A stretch of DNA of 64,000 nucleotides, from the NCBI GenBank assembly GCA_030141605.1, contig JAQGDQ010000873.1:22175-86174 (forward strand), in the 5' to 3' direction. The notes beneath the pieces were generated by a model. That model did no database searches. It was not told the DNA's origin and saw only the letters and a list, made by a program, of their open reading frames with translations. This document shows positions 35,210 to 48,220 of the stretch, piece by piece. How positions within the stretch are numbered: position 1 is the stretch's first letter; each line of letters begins with the position of its first letter. A program made the position numbers and the translations under genes. Source of the stretch: Tubiluchus corallicola. Taxonomy: Eukaryota; Priapulida; Priapulimorpha; Priapulimorphida; Tubiluchidae.

Positions 35210-35824
35210 TGTATCTAATGATAATCAGGTGACTTTTGTTTGAAATACAAGGCATTACGCGCCGTTTAATCACCTGATTTGCCCACAATTAGGTTACCAA
35301 ATAATGGATTCCTGTTCTGCCGGAATTTAATGCGAGCTTAATTTCTTTGACCTGATCAAACAACAATCACTAGTCATTGACTTTTGCTTATGTGTGGAGT
35401 TATGAAAAACGCGTGATTATTGTTTTTCTAGTGTGCAATAACGGATCGATAATTATCGGTGCACTGGGTTGTAAGAGTGAGCTCGTTTGGAAGGAGTTTT
35501 GTTTGGGGCCTCTGTTGACGGAATCACTATATATAGCTGTAAAACGGTGTAAGAATTTCTTTAAAAAGGTTTAAAAATGCAAAACACAATCGAAGTGACT
35601 ACAATTATAATATTGTCGTCATGTTTCAACACTTTTACATTATGTATTTATGTATGATCACAAGTTATAATACGATTATCGTCACTATTCTTATTATTGC
35701 GACCATTTTACAATAGAATGCCAGTCCAGCGCAATGTCCACTACAGTACTGAGCCCGAATCATTAATTTCTTATAGCCTAACAGTCAACTCCGTATTACC
35801 AATGGTTTATATACTCAATACTGT

Positions 35825-35915
35825 AGTAATTTCTAACTGTGGTGGGTGTAACGTTGCGTTTGCGGAAAATCATTGGTTCAAATCGCGGTTGAGTCCGACT
35901 TTTTCTCATTTACTT
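35825..35915 (+). repeat. Possible degenerate tRNA-derived SINE head
   Basis: GTGGTGGGTGTAACGTTGCG, then GGTTCAAATCGCGG about 20 nt later, resembles Pol III A and B boxes. No clear tail was found, so this is weak. Confidence 0.25.
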
Positions 35916-36230
35916 CTCTCGTACATGTTTGGTTGAAAGTTCACTACATGTGACTAGTAATTTTCGCAGCCAGTACCACGGGGAAAACATGGTCTTCGTA
36001 AGATCTCACTGTTAAACATTCAATTTTGTTTTGTTCTAAGTGACCGGGATTTTTTTAGCCTAAGTTACTACAAGTATTCATATTAGTTAGTTATTTGTTG
36101 ATTAAATTACCCTTTTTTTATTATCAATGTACTTATGATTGTAGTGCTTCTTATCAAATAAAAATATTGTTTAAACTAAGTGTTCGTATTTAGTATAGCA
36201 TTTTAGCATGGATTTCGTTTGTTCTTTCAG

Positions 36231-36308
36231 TTATATGATCGTATCAACACAAAGCAGCCTTCTTCCGTGAAAACTCCCACCTCGGATGCTTTAACTAGAG
36301 CTAAGGAG
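36231..36308 (+). CDS. CASK: CASK/Lin-2 exon, second L27 domain, N-terminal part (26 codons)
   Basis: Bounded by a strong acceptor (TTCTTTCAG) and donor (GTAAGT), phase 0 on both sides. It encodes LYDRINTK followed by a Pro/Ser/Thr linker and a SDAL-TRAKE end, matching LYDKINTK...SDAVQRAKE of vertebrate CASK and LYDRINT of the insect orthologue, recalled from family knowledge. CASK is a membrane-associated guanylate kinase scaffold with CaMK-like, L27, PDZ, SH3 and GUK domains at synapses and epithelial junctions. The L27 domains bind partners such as Dlg/SAP97 and Lin-7. The exon border after the AKE codons also fits the known gene structure as I recall it. The next exon is 20 kb away. Confidence 0.87.
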
Positions 36309-37359
36309 GTAAGTTTTTCCTTTGTTTGCTTGCTTGTTTGTATGTCTGCTTGCTTTTTGCTAATTTTGCTGTTTTCTTAATCAAATTTTAGTCTTCATAT
36401 TTAAGTCGTTTAGTTTATTTTCGTGTGAACAATGAATGTATAGTTGAGGTGTATAGAGAGTCGGTGTTCGTGGTATTGAGAAAGTGAAACAGACAATTGT
36501 GGTGTCATCGACACAATTATTAAAAGTTTTTTTTTTATAAACTGATAAAATGTGTGGAAAGTTTTTATTTTGCAAGCTGTTTAGGAGCCACAAGAAGAAG
36601 TTCAATTTATTATATTGATTGTCATTTGTAACAATTAAATCTTTATTATCAGCAGTACTAACACTAATACACTGTGGCATAGCGCTTATAAAAATGTTCA
36701 TCACTAACCTGACTAGATGACCAATTGGGCTTTCGCTGCCTTTTCTTCACATTTTTTTCCAAATTAGTTGTATTATAACTGTGCGTGTGTTGCAAGATAA
36801 ATAAAAAAGATTATTATTACTTTTTAAGTCAGACATTTTTCATCCTCACATTTTGAAGTACCATTTAGCACACCTCTACTAGTGAAATTCTCGTACTTTT
36901 CGTGTGCTCATAAAAGCGTGATCCAGTTTTGCTGCTATTTGAAAATATGATTTTCACGCAGTTTAATAAAATTTACCACCATTTGATGAAAAACTTGATA
37001 ACTTCACTGCTGAATGTTGTCTTTCTGTCCACATCTAAATAAATGATGTTCAAAGGTACAATTAGAAAATAAAAAGTAACTGAAATGAACTAATAGATAA
37101 ATCATTGAATAAGTGATTAAAAAACAGCTAATCACTTATCCATCGAGTATTTGAATATTGTGAGTAAATAAATAATTGATTGAATAAACAAATAGATGAA
37201 CGAGCGAACGATTTATAATGAATGTACTGCAATGAGTGAATGAATAAACGAACTGATGAATGTATAAATGATGCGTTTACTTATACAGTACCAACATATA
37301 CTGTTACTGAAACTGACACTTGCAAAGGAACAGCGCTGCTGCTTCTAGAAAGAGCGTTA

Positions 37360-37663
37360 TCTCTTATATTAATATTCTTGGTATGGGCTTTTTATATTTA
37401 AGATTCGAGGCTACAGCCCGGACGAGGGCACTATTTGCGGCGATCTATATATCAAACGAAAGGTCTCGATCTAGTGTCGTGCCATTGATGGTTTATTTTT
37501 CGAATCGGGCCCACCGAGAGGAACGGGGGGCGAAAAACCTCCAAAAATGGCCATTTTTCGGCCGTTTTTTGCAAAAGTTATACGGCTGAGATGTAGAGAA
37601 TGGGAACGGGCCGAGGGGGGTACTGGGTATGGATAGATAGCCCGTTCAGCGGTGGGTGTAGTA
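37360..37663 (+). mobile_element. Helitron copy H2, 5' fragment
   Basis: Begins TCTCTTATATTAATATTC after an A, exactly like the other copies. It follows the conserved body to GCGGTGGGTGTAGTA and then breaks off into unrelated sequence. The 3' half, minisatellite and CTAG terminus are missing. Confidence 0.8.
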
Positions 37664-38999
37664 TTAAAAATTAATGGCATAGTTTGTACAATCAAGCCCT
37701 TTTGTCATATATTTACCAGCGCTACATATACGAATGAATAAGTAATAGTACAATTTCATAGGATGGAATAAACTATAAACCAGCATGTTTGATTGCTTAT
37801 TATTGCATTTAATGCCGCTAGCGAATTTAGAGGTCATGAAAATTGAATAATAACTTCTGAAAGCTATGTAGACTAGGTTGGTTGTGCAGCTGTCAAGTGG
37901 TGCCATCTTTGTTGTGAAAAAGAAACCACTAAAAAAGCTGACATCGCTATATCATTTACTCTTCAGAATTAATTGTCATTGGTAACAACAGTCATTTTAT
38001 TTATTTATCAATATATCGGTTTATTTGTTTGTTTGTTTATTTATATGTAGAAAATTTATTTACTAAAAACAGCTTTCATAAAAAATACGAAAATTGCTTT
38101 TATTCAACAACTTCTGTACATGTATTCTTTTATGATAGAAAAATGGAATATTTTCAATGAAAAATAAAATTGGTCATGACGCAATTGAGTTACCCCCATT
38201 ACATCTTGTATAGCTGGGTTCATGCTTAAGCTGTGTTCACATGTATTAATAAATTGGAAAGATAAGTCAAAAGTTTTAAAAGAACGACGTCTATTCGTAT
38301 TATATTATTCTCTTACATTATCATTTCCGCGTATCTTTGTACCAGTAAGAATGTCTTCTTCTTTTGCCAATTTACCAGCTGCTGCTGTTTTCAGTTCCGG
38401 ACAGTTGAATTGTTGTTTTGAATGATTAATTTACTGGGCACATGACTTGGCCAATTGCTGTACGCTCAATGGTTGTTTGTTGATATGCTTATATTTGCTG
38501 CAGTGCTAAAGTGGATGCAAAACACATAGAAAGAGGGGCAGAACTTAATGATAACCTCGTCAAAAGAGTAAATCACTGCTGTTATTTGAAGCCACAGTTG
38601 TTTTGTCATATGAATGGAAAGGTCAAAGGTCGTAATCTCTTTTGTGGAATAAGTAGTTCATACTGTTAAGTGCTTTCTAAGTTATATTCGTGACGACTGC
38701 AAATAAGCGTGAAAGACCCCCCCCCCCCCATTAAATTCCCCCTCTCGAAATTCACTTGTTTCCCCCTCCCCCGCGCACAGTTTCACCCATTATATAGACA
38801 GCATCGTTGTGATACGTGCAACATTTTTCTGCTAGGGACCTGTCTGACTGAATAATTGTATGCACTCTGTGTTGCAGATCCCTCGGGGATGTACTCGTTT
38901 TGGAAAACCGTCTGAATCTTTCATCATCTTTGCAGAGCTCTTTATAAGCTAGAAAAGCCGTGCAGTAATTGTTTTATGTACGGTTGACATTAACTTGGA

Positions 39000-39520
39000 A
39001 ACAGCTCATTAACGCACGCCCGAGTTCAGACGTCATTTACAAGTGTGTTCACGTTTCCAAGACGCGGCGTCGCTAACAACGGGACGCGGAAAATATTCAC
39101 GTGACCTTACGTCACGGATTGACGGTAAACGTGACGTCGTTCCTGGACTTATTTTAAAATTTTCCGAATGTTCTCTGACTTCGCGACACGCTTTTAACGA
39201 CAGATCTTCCGGCATTTCCTGGACTCGTTTCCGGTAGGAATGGCGACGCATCAAGAGAATGTCGCGTTTCTTCCGGGCTGGATTTTCACTTTTTGCTTAG
39301 CTCGTTTTCCTGGCTAGTTTATTAGGTACGGTGACGTCATAGGCTCATAGCGCAGAATGTTCTATTTCTTGAATTTGTTCACATGGCTGTAGGGTTAAAT
39401 CGTCATCGTGAAATGCCAGGCAAAACCTTGCAAGCAATTTCTTTCAAAGAAGATGGCGCTATGTTACAAAAAAGAAAATAAAACGTCAGCGCCCTTCTAA
39501 GCGGTGACGTGGTTTTTTTC
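39000..39520. promoter_or_regulatory. CRE-rich, CpG-rich patch in the CASK intron
   Basis: At least five ACGTCA-type motifs occur in about 500 bp: GACGTCAT (39030), TACGTCAC (39106), TGACGTCG (39133), full TGACGTCA (39332) and ACGTCAG (39483). The GC and CpG content is higher than the surroundings. It could be an intronic enhancer or alternative promoter; there is no direct evidence. Confidence 0.3.
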
Positions 39521-39739
39521 ACAACTCTTACGTTTCAACATCAAGACAAGGTGTCATAATCAAAGTAATTAATGAATGTATCTGCAAGAATGAGAAATAA
39601 TTTTGCAATGCAGAATCGGAATAATAAAATTGAAAATGGAGTAAATTTTACAATTTTCGGGAAATGTGTTGAAATAAATTAATGGTTATCATAATTACAT
39701 AGAGTTGCAAAGAAACTGAGAAATGAGAAGAAATCATTA

Positions 39740-39788
39740 ACTAACTATCTAACTGACTAACTAACTGACTAACTAACTAACTAACGTT
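39740..39788. repeat. (AACT)n-like microsatellite
   Basis: Runs of AACT/GACT/ATCT tetramers. Confidence 0.8.
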
Positions 39789-40339
39789 TTCACTTTTGCT
39801 AGCCAAGAGATGGCGACCTTTCATGTATTGACTGTATACACAATTTTGATAATTTGCTGGGACCAGTTTAGACACTCAAGAAAAAAACATAATTTTTTAC
39901 CCATGTAGTTATGCACGTTTTATTTATAATGCTAAAGTGTTAACAGTATTTTAGGATTTTTAATGACATTTTAGGGGTTATTTTGACATCAGTTATTCTG
40001 ACATTTTAAAATGTGCATTACAAATGTGCGTGATGTCCTGCATCAACATTAGTGTGGCCTTTGTTATTGGCTAGTAAAAACAGTGCAGTATTCACACTGA
40101 CCACAAAAAGCTAACGTGTTACTCTATATAATTCCTAGCATAAGTAATCTTATCACCTTGAAGTAATGTTAAGTTTTATTGATGTGTTCTTTAGCACCTG
40201 CTGCAGTTAAGGATGCACTAGTACACTGAGGTATTGGTTGATGTCATTAATCATTTAGTGGCTTTGTTCATTTTAGACCTTTACTTAGGACGTGATTTGT
40301 CGTTGCAACTGATATGTGACCATGTCCACGTGGATATCC

Positions 40340-41275
40340 TTAAAGCACAAGAAAACCCACAACTTACATAAGGCTTAAAACAGTGGTTCCAAAACTTTCT
40401 CGGACCGTTACCCAATTCGGGAAACCCGGTCGTGTCCATTACCCCCCACCTAGTACTACTTCTCCAACTCAAATGACGAAAACTACGTAAAATGCATTCC
40501 GAGCGAAGTTTTAAAAATTTCCAGGAGTGCCCGTTACCCCCCCCCCCCCCCCAAAATCAAATTACCCCCCCCCTCCCCGGGGGGGGGGGGGGTAATTTAC
40601 CCCTACTTTGGGAACCACTGGCTTAAAAACTTGTCTTGAAATTTTATACCACTTACGTACTGTCTTTTTGCATATTACACTTGCGTCGGCAATAACGCTG
40701 TATAAAATATGTAAATGTAAACTCCCGCGATGATCGCTAGACGCAGCTATTTTGAGGATAAGTCATTGGAAACAAGTTTAGATAACATTCAGTAAAATTT
40801 GAAAAATAATCAGAACATTCGTAGCGCACATGTCACAAAGTAAAATTTAAAATTACTGTATCTTCTCTATAAAATTAAAAATACGTTTTTGGTTAGTGAG
40901 TGGTGTACTTGGCGAGTGAGTCAGCGACATTTTAGCAATTGGTGAAAGCATTTTAAATAATTAATTTTCTTTTATAGTTACATAAGTCTTTCAAGCAGAT
41001 AAGCGAAGTGCTAAGTAATATAATTTTGCGTCGAATTCTTTTTTTGGTACATAGTTTAACATGGACTTTTCTTCCCCTGACTTACCTTTGCGTAAGTGAC
41101 GTCATGTAATGGCGCCATCAGAACAGTATTGCAGGAGATCTAAAAAATAAAAACAAACAAAAAAATCCTTTTAACGCGAGAACGATATACGCATAAAATT
41201 GCTGTAAAGTAACGGTAATTTTTTAAGGCGATTTTTCTGAAACGTACTTCAGATACCCCTTTTCTTGTCCTTTAA
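40340..41275 (+). repeat. Interspersed repeat family R1, copy 1, interrupted by a hAT MITE
   Basis: Aligns by eye with 50722-51398 over about 680 bp (shared blocks TTATACCACTTACGTACTGT, GTCGGCA-TAACGCTGTATAA, GTGACGTCATGTAATGGCGC). The MITE at 40381-40620 is an extra insertion. There is no coding capacity and the class is unknown. Confidence 0.8.
40381..40620 (+). mobile_element. hAT-type MITE (240 bp) with perfect 8-bp target duplication
   Basis: Terminal inverted repeats CAGTGGTTCC-AAA and TTTGGGAACCACTG. It is flanked by GCTTAAAA at 40373-40380 and again at 40621-40628. An 8-bp duplication and CAGTGGTTC-type ends are typical of hAT elements. The interior is C/G homopolymer-rich. The empty site is visible in the sister repeat near 50760. 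Confidence 0.88.
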
Positions 41276-41488
41276 GCGCGTTTCTACACTCAGCTTGCTT
41301 GTGCATGCTACGCATTTTCGGTACTTAATAAATCGATGCTGCCGTGTCATTATCATTAGGGATGGAGCAATTGATCTTCATACTGGGACGCCTTTAGCTG
41401 CAGAGGTTTGCGTTTTATTGGACTGAGTCGATTCTGGTTAGTTGATTTGTTTCACGCTCGCGGACGTAGTGTTTGCCGTGCCACACTC

Positions 41489-41800
41489 GTGACCCACTGA
41501 AAAGTGGGATTTCGTTTGGGTTGTGAAACTAAGCGTCACGGAGAATGTAGGTCAAGAGCACGTGGGTCTCTAAACGCGCAGTAGTGATCGTGGAAAAACA
41601 GCGATTTTACTCCTGTGAAGCTAGACGTCGTAGAGAAAGTGGGTCAAAGGCACGTGGACTTTGCTAGACATAGTAGTGGTCGTGGAAAAACCGCGATTTT
41701 ACTCCTGTGAAGCTAGACGTCGCAGTGAAAGTGGGTCAAAGGCACGTGGACTTTGCTAGACATAGTAGTGGACGTGAAAATACAGTGATTTTTCTCTTGA
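41489..41800 (+). repeat. 92-bp tandem repeat, about three to four copies, each with CACGTG
   Basis: GTAGTG-TCGTGG recurs at 41581, 41673 and 41765, a 92-bp period, with a diverged first copy before it. Three of the units carry the E-box CACGTG. Confidence 0.8.
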
Positions 41801-42697
41801 CCTCAAATATACTTTCTGCATCCTCAGAACGAAAAACGTGTGCCTTTAATAAGATATTAACTTGCACACGCTAATTATTTAATTAGCTTCCCAATTATTT
41901 TACACTAGTTTGGGATGCATCTTTGCCTAGACCTTCAACTTTTTTATAACGGTTCCTTCATTTCTTCCTTTTCAACTTAGCTATCTTAAATCGTGCGCGT
42001 TTGTGATCCGTTTTTAAATACTATGAAAAATAGAAATGAAATAATAATTTAATTCCTAATTTGCACGTGCCGTTTGGAAGTAAAGTTGACTCTGTATCAG
42101 CCATCACCAGCTTTATGAAAATATTTTATTGTATTTTACAAACACAAACAACAGAAATAGCTTGTGACAAAAATGCTGTAGTGAAAAATCTATGCAATGT
42201 TAAAATTTTCGTATCCCACATGGTCCAAAAACAATATGCATTAGTCTTGTCGTTTTACAATGTGGGAAATTTCCGCGAATTTTCGCCTCGTTTTAAAATA
42301 AATTACAATCCTTTTCCAGAAACAAGTAAAATTTTGCCATTATGAGCTTTGCATGCTTGGTAATGATTTGTGGCCGGGTAATAAATGCGCCGTGTCGTAG
42401 GCTTAATCAGAAAACTGAGCGCACAAATTAAATTAAAAATCTCTTCATAGATTGCTGTAAAGCCGTATAAGCGCAAGCGGGCATAATTAGCTGTTATAAC
42501 GCGTTTTTCGTGACGTGAAAGTCATTTTAATGTTCTGTTGCTTAAGGAAGAGGAGGAGGAAGAGGAGGAAGAAGCTGCCGTCATTGATTGTAATAAAACA
42601 TTATTAAGGCAAGTTGACTGTATCACTGTTGCCAAGCTGGAAAGTGAACTAAAGTAACGTAATTGAAATCAGTTGAATCAGTTGTTCAAAGAATGCG

Positions 42698-43199
42698 CAG
42701 GGATGAGAATTTTCCGCGGATACGCGGAATTTCGAGTTTTTGGAAGACCAGTAGTGCCATTTTTTGTAAATCGCAAAAATTCGTTGAGAAAATTTTTACG
42801 GACCAAGTACATTATTTCACAAGCTGACCGCTAGTTGGCAGGCCGTGACTTTGTTTACATCACGTACATCAGTGTAGCCACGTGTATATCTCTATGTATA
42901 AAAATATAGAATTAATTGTGCGGAGTTATTTGAGTCAATTGCAGACAGTTTTTATATACTTTTGCATAGGAGCGGCCAGTACTTAGGCGTTTTTGAGACA
43001 ATTAGGTATCCTTGACAGCTGTGTATTTTAAATTATGCATGAAACAAGGTAACTGATATTTTAAGTCCACTTAGGGCTCTCTATGGTCACAAAATTGCAA
43101 TTTGTTGCTTCGCCCCCTTGAACCCCCATGGGGGCTTATGCGGTCCCCAAACCCCCGGCCTGTTTCAGAGTTTTTTGCAATTTGTCCTTCTCATCCCTG
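42698..43199 (+). mobile_element. hAT-type MITE (502 bp) with 7-bp target duplication
   Basis: Ends are CAGGGATGAGAA and TTCTCATCCCTG, a perfect 12-bp inverted repeat. It is flanked by GAATGCG at 42691-42697 and 43200-43206. The interior has no coding potential. Confidence 0.82.
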
Positions 43200-43234
43200 G
43201 AATGCGGCGGACGCGACTCACCTGCATGGCTTCA

Positions 43235-43275
43235 CTTAACGTGCATCACGTGACGTTAGTCGAATCACGTGACAG
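43235..43275. promoter_or_regulatory. Pair of TCACGTGAC E-box palindromes
   Basis: TCACGTGAC occurs twice about 22 bp apart, just outside the MITE. This is the core bound by MITF/TFE- and USF-type bHLH factors. A function here is speculative. Confidence 0.3.
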
Positions 43276-46200
43276 TAGCCGTGACTTGCGTGCTCGTGTC
43301 TAATTCAGCTGTGTATCGGGTCATGCGTGTGTCGTAAACGTGAAACCTGCGTAAAGTTTTTCCTACGGTGAGATTTACAAGGTTTCTTTAGTTTTTATAA
43401 CCTCATAAACACTGAAAAACAAGGGTACGTCCATCGAGCGAATGCAGTGTCAGTGTCGTGTGAGTAACAGACGAAACAAGTTTATGAAGCCAAGTCACCT
43501 TTAAGAAGTGACTCCAAGCTTTTCCTTTAAGAACTTCCATGTCTGGCTAGATTTTAGGTGAAAACGACGCAGGCGGCGATACGTGAAATGCGTGTGGTTA
43601 CATCGAGTGCATTTCGTTAAACACTGCGTATTCTGGAACCTCAGGGTTTACCTCAAAGACTCACTAACAGACGGTTCGGGATATTGAAGTCTTGGATTAC
43701 AAACAGTCAAATTATTTCAAATGAAGGTTTTTTCAAAATGATGGTCTATGACGCACTTGTAATAGATTCTTAGAATACACCAAGGTCTTATGATCCCAAA
43801 TGAAGGCCTTTTCAAAGTGACGCCCCCAGATGGTAATGATTGCATTAACACGACTCATTAATGTCTGCAGCTGAGAAGTTGGACAGGTCGTCTTGCAACT
43901 TAGCATTTCCAAAAATGAGTGCTGAAAAATGCGCCTCTTGGCTTCAGAAGAAATGGGAATTTCCCTAATGGCCTAGTGCACACTGGCTTCTCAATTACAC
44001 CTGAAATTGATATGACTGTGCGTGGCTTGATTAAATGAAAGCGGTAGGAAGCCACTGCCGCGTAATCAAAGTCACCGCCAGTTCCTGTCCTAAATGAACA
44101 TGATCTGGTGAAGCCATTGGTTAGTTTGTTGTGGACACGACGAAGGGGAAGGAGTTGACGTCCATCATGTTCACAATACTCAACATGAAGGTAGGTTCAC
44201 ATTAGTCACTAGGTCGTAAGACAAGGCAGGTAAGCTTAGTTTGTCAAACAGCATTTTCCTTTCATTAGTCGACTGCGGGGACTTCTAAACAAATAGTTCG
44301 AGTGTTTGGTGCATGAAGACAGTAATTACCGTAGTTGCAATATGTCAAAGTATTTCAATGTTAAAGTCGACGACGATGGATTATATTGCGACTACTGTTT
44401 GTGCGGTCAGAGTATGTCTGTACCCAAAAGGTGTTACCAAATTGATCCTTTTCCTAACACTTTGCAAAAAAAACTTAGTTTCCTGGCCTACGCAGCAATT
44501 GTTTGTTGATTTCATACCTGGTAACTGATATTTATTCCATTCCTTAGCTTTATGCTGTAGTATTACTTTATCTTTGGCCTATCCAGCTGTTCTAATCGTC
44601 TTTCTAATTTGCACTTCGCGTCGTCAAGGCTCAAGACTGTGACAAAGTTCTTGTGGTAACTAAAACTATGTCATGACCTGGCAAATGCACGTGTACGGTT
44701 TTTTTTTCATATCAGACAGAACTTCAGCCTTTAACTCTGTCATCTGATACTTGCGATTGATTTGACGTCACGTTCGCACTAATTACACATGAATTCGCCG
44801 GAAATTACACCGCCTGCTGGTCAGGTCATGCCAACTTAATAGGCAGATTAATTATGAAACACGAACACCCATTTGCGAGGCCCATGATTGGATTATCATA
44901 GCAATCGGCCTAGTGGGATGATGAAACTGCCGGTTCGTGTCATTAGCGCTTATGAGATTAAATTAGTCTGAGGTATTTAGGCCATGTTCATTAGCATCAT
45001 CTTCCTTGCAGGAGAACCTGAAATGTTTCTCTGAATGTCAGAGTAATTTATTTTCATAAATCCGAAGTGTTAAATGTAGCCGTGTGTATACAAAGGACAA
45101 AGCCTACTGCACAAAGCACTAGGCACAAAGTTTATAACACAAAATTTGCATTCTCTTAGACTAGTAACCAGTAAGTGGTAATTACTATATAGTTAGGTTA
45201 ATGCAGGAACAAACCGTATACTTTAAGACTTTACTGGTACTTTATAGAAAATGAGTTTTGTCTTATTAGTAAGCTGGAAAGACTTATAGTGCTATAGAAA
45301 ACTTCATATTGCTTGCGTGGTGGTAATTCCTTATGTATCTGGTTAATGAAATAAAAGCACGAAAGACAATGTACATACATATTATAGTGCTCAGTTTTTT
45401 CTCACTACTGTCAGAAAATCTTAAGCCATTCTTATTCGACATTCAACCGAGCTTGTATTATGCAAAGCCATTATGCTAATTCCTGTAAGTTTGTTGTAAA
45501 AGTCAAATATGCGTTAGGTGGTAAAGTCAAAACTGCAATGCCATATATGCCTATATATCTATATATGTGCAAAGCAAAAAAACTAAGACTAGTAGAAATT
45601 ATCATGAGAATTACAATTATAGTCTCGCCATCATTGTCAACTTAGATAACATCAGGGCATTTGAGCACATTAATCATTCAGTCATTGTCGCTGTCGTCAT
45701 TGTCATCATCGTCAGCACGTTTTGACTTGGATGATGTTCGGTTTCTATAACTTGTTCTGGGTCGAGCTTTTTAGTATTGTTTTCTTATCGACAGACGTTT
45801 TTACTTTAGAGTTTCTAGAACATTCTTTACTTGTGGTGGGTGTGAACCTCTGAGTCGGAATAGTCTCGCAGGAGTCCTAGACTATTGGTTGCACTTTACT
45901 AACAAGCAACATGCTCATCTTACCCTATTCACTTTTATTGTGTTCCTAGTGAAATGTTAATAGTTAGCTGATGTGTCCAGCATTCAACCGACATCATGAA
46001 TTTACCGTAGTAAAACGATTAATAATGCATTCAACTAGCGTGTCGTCACCTGTCGGAAAACGAGTAAAGCATCTTAATGGAAGGCCTCGTGGGGACCACT
46101 GGTGAAATGATGGACGACACGCAAGTGGCTTTATAATTCTTTCAAATCGAAATACTCTGTTAAAAGTCCATTTCTAATTCCTGTTTTCTGTTGATTACTG

Positions 46201-46303
46201 CACAGTGGCAACTGAGGTATATACATATATACTATACATACACACGCACGCACGCACACATGCTAAATGCACGCGCGCATATATATATATATACACGTGT
46301 ATG

Positions 46304-46919
<616 letters not shown>

Positions 46920-48220
46920 CGTGTATGTGTGCGTGCGTGCGTATATTTAGCATGACTTTCTCTCTATGTATATATAGAGGCATGAGATGCCGTGGTACTG
47001 ATGCTGCTGCTGATCTAGGTATAATGCGAGAGCGGATTTGCAGAGGTGTTTTCTCTGAAACACACTAAGCCTGGCTACATTGACATTTAAGAGAAACGTG
47101 CAAGTGAGGAATTTAAAACAGGCTCTCCGGTATGACGTTTTGATGTTGGATTTTACGGTCGACTGTAGACGCGCCTGAGTTTCAGAGGACCATTACTGTA
47201 ACTAATGCATTTACCATTTGATACTAACTAAAACGTTAATGGCATTTTTGCTTTAGCACGTGCTATATTAATGTCGTATTTTTCGTCCCATCTATAAAAA
47301 CCTAATAGGGTAAAATGGGGATATTTCCTTGCACTTTACCCAATGAGTTGTGCTGCTTTGATAGATACGTAGTATTTTTGTCTCCAAATCTTTCTTTTTC
47401 GTTTTGTGTATTATTTATGACGTGGGCAATGGTTACCAAATCTATTATAATTAGGATTTTATTTCTTCGCGTTAAAACAGCTTTTGCCAATCAAAGTTTT
47501 CTCGATGGTCTTTCTTCTAATGGAAACGTGTTCGACAAATGTGGTGACGTAATATACACAACATGCAAACTACCCAGTTCCAACACACATTCACTGCTGG
47601 AAGCTTCTCTCTGGATCCATAAATCTAATTTGTTTCACTTGGTAAACACACAGTTCAGAAGAAACGGACATAACTAACCCATTGTGTTGCCAGGCTAATT
47701 CTCTGCCAATGCCTAATCACGTCAGTGACTGATTTGAAATAACCGGGTAAGCACTTGACTATGGTAATAGCAGAGCATTGGCGTAAGCGATTATTCTATT
47801 GCCTGGCTGTTTAATAGCCACCGTTTTGGTTTATTGCTAAACATTTATACAGTTTGTAGTTATATGTGTGCGGATTTGAGGCTATAAAGAATGCAGTTAG
47901 TCATTTATACTTGCTCAGAAGAATTTCAATGCTCGTTATTCATTACTCTAATTGTTCAGACCAACATAAGTGAATCCGGTATAGTAACATTTCCTTACCA
48001 GTTAGATAGAGTAGTTGAACCTACAGAACAGAAAGAAGGGGGTGCACCTGTGTGATCTGGGCTCAATCGGTGCTACTTTCGTTTACAGCTTGTTGTTAAG
48101 ACATTTTGTACGGCAAAATAAACACCTGCTAAAACGAAGGATACCATGATTCCGTGAACTTTAGCACTCTTGTCAATACAAACCGACTTAGTTTGATGCA
48201 CATTGCAGTTCTTGCCAATA

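Larger units (their letters stand above)
33161..36230. other. Sequence upstream of the CASK exon, no coding exon recognised
   Basis: Contains an A/T-rich higher-order tandem repeat (34740-35203) and a tRNA-like stretch near 35830-35900. I looked for the preceding CASK L27 exon on the plus strand and did not recognise it. Confidence 0.35.

Noticed and set aside
39033-39254. Overlapping frames of 64-73 codons on both strands
   Set aside because: Caused by local GC/CpG richness; no splice signals or homology. Treated as a regulatory candidate instead.
44122-44191. Exon-like plus-strand stretch (TTAG acceptor, GTAGGT donor, phase 0) in the CASK intron
   Set aside because: The 20-odd residues do not match CASK or any domain I know, and the acceptor lacks a pyrimidine tract. 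Probably chance.
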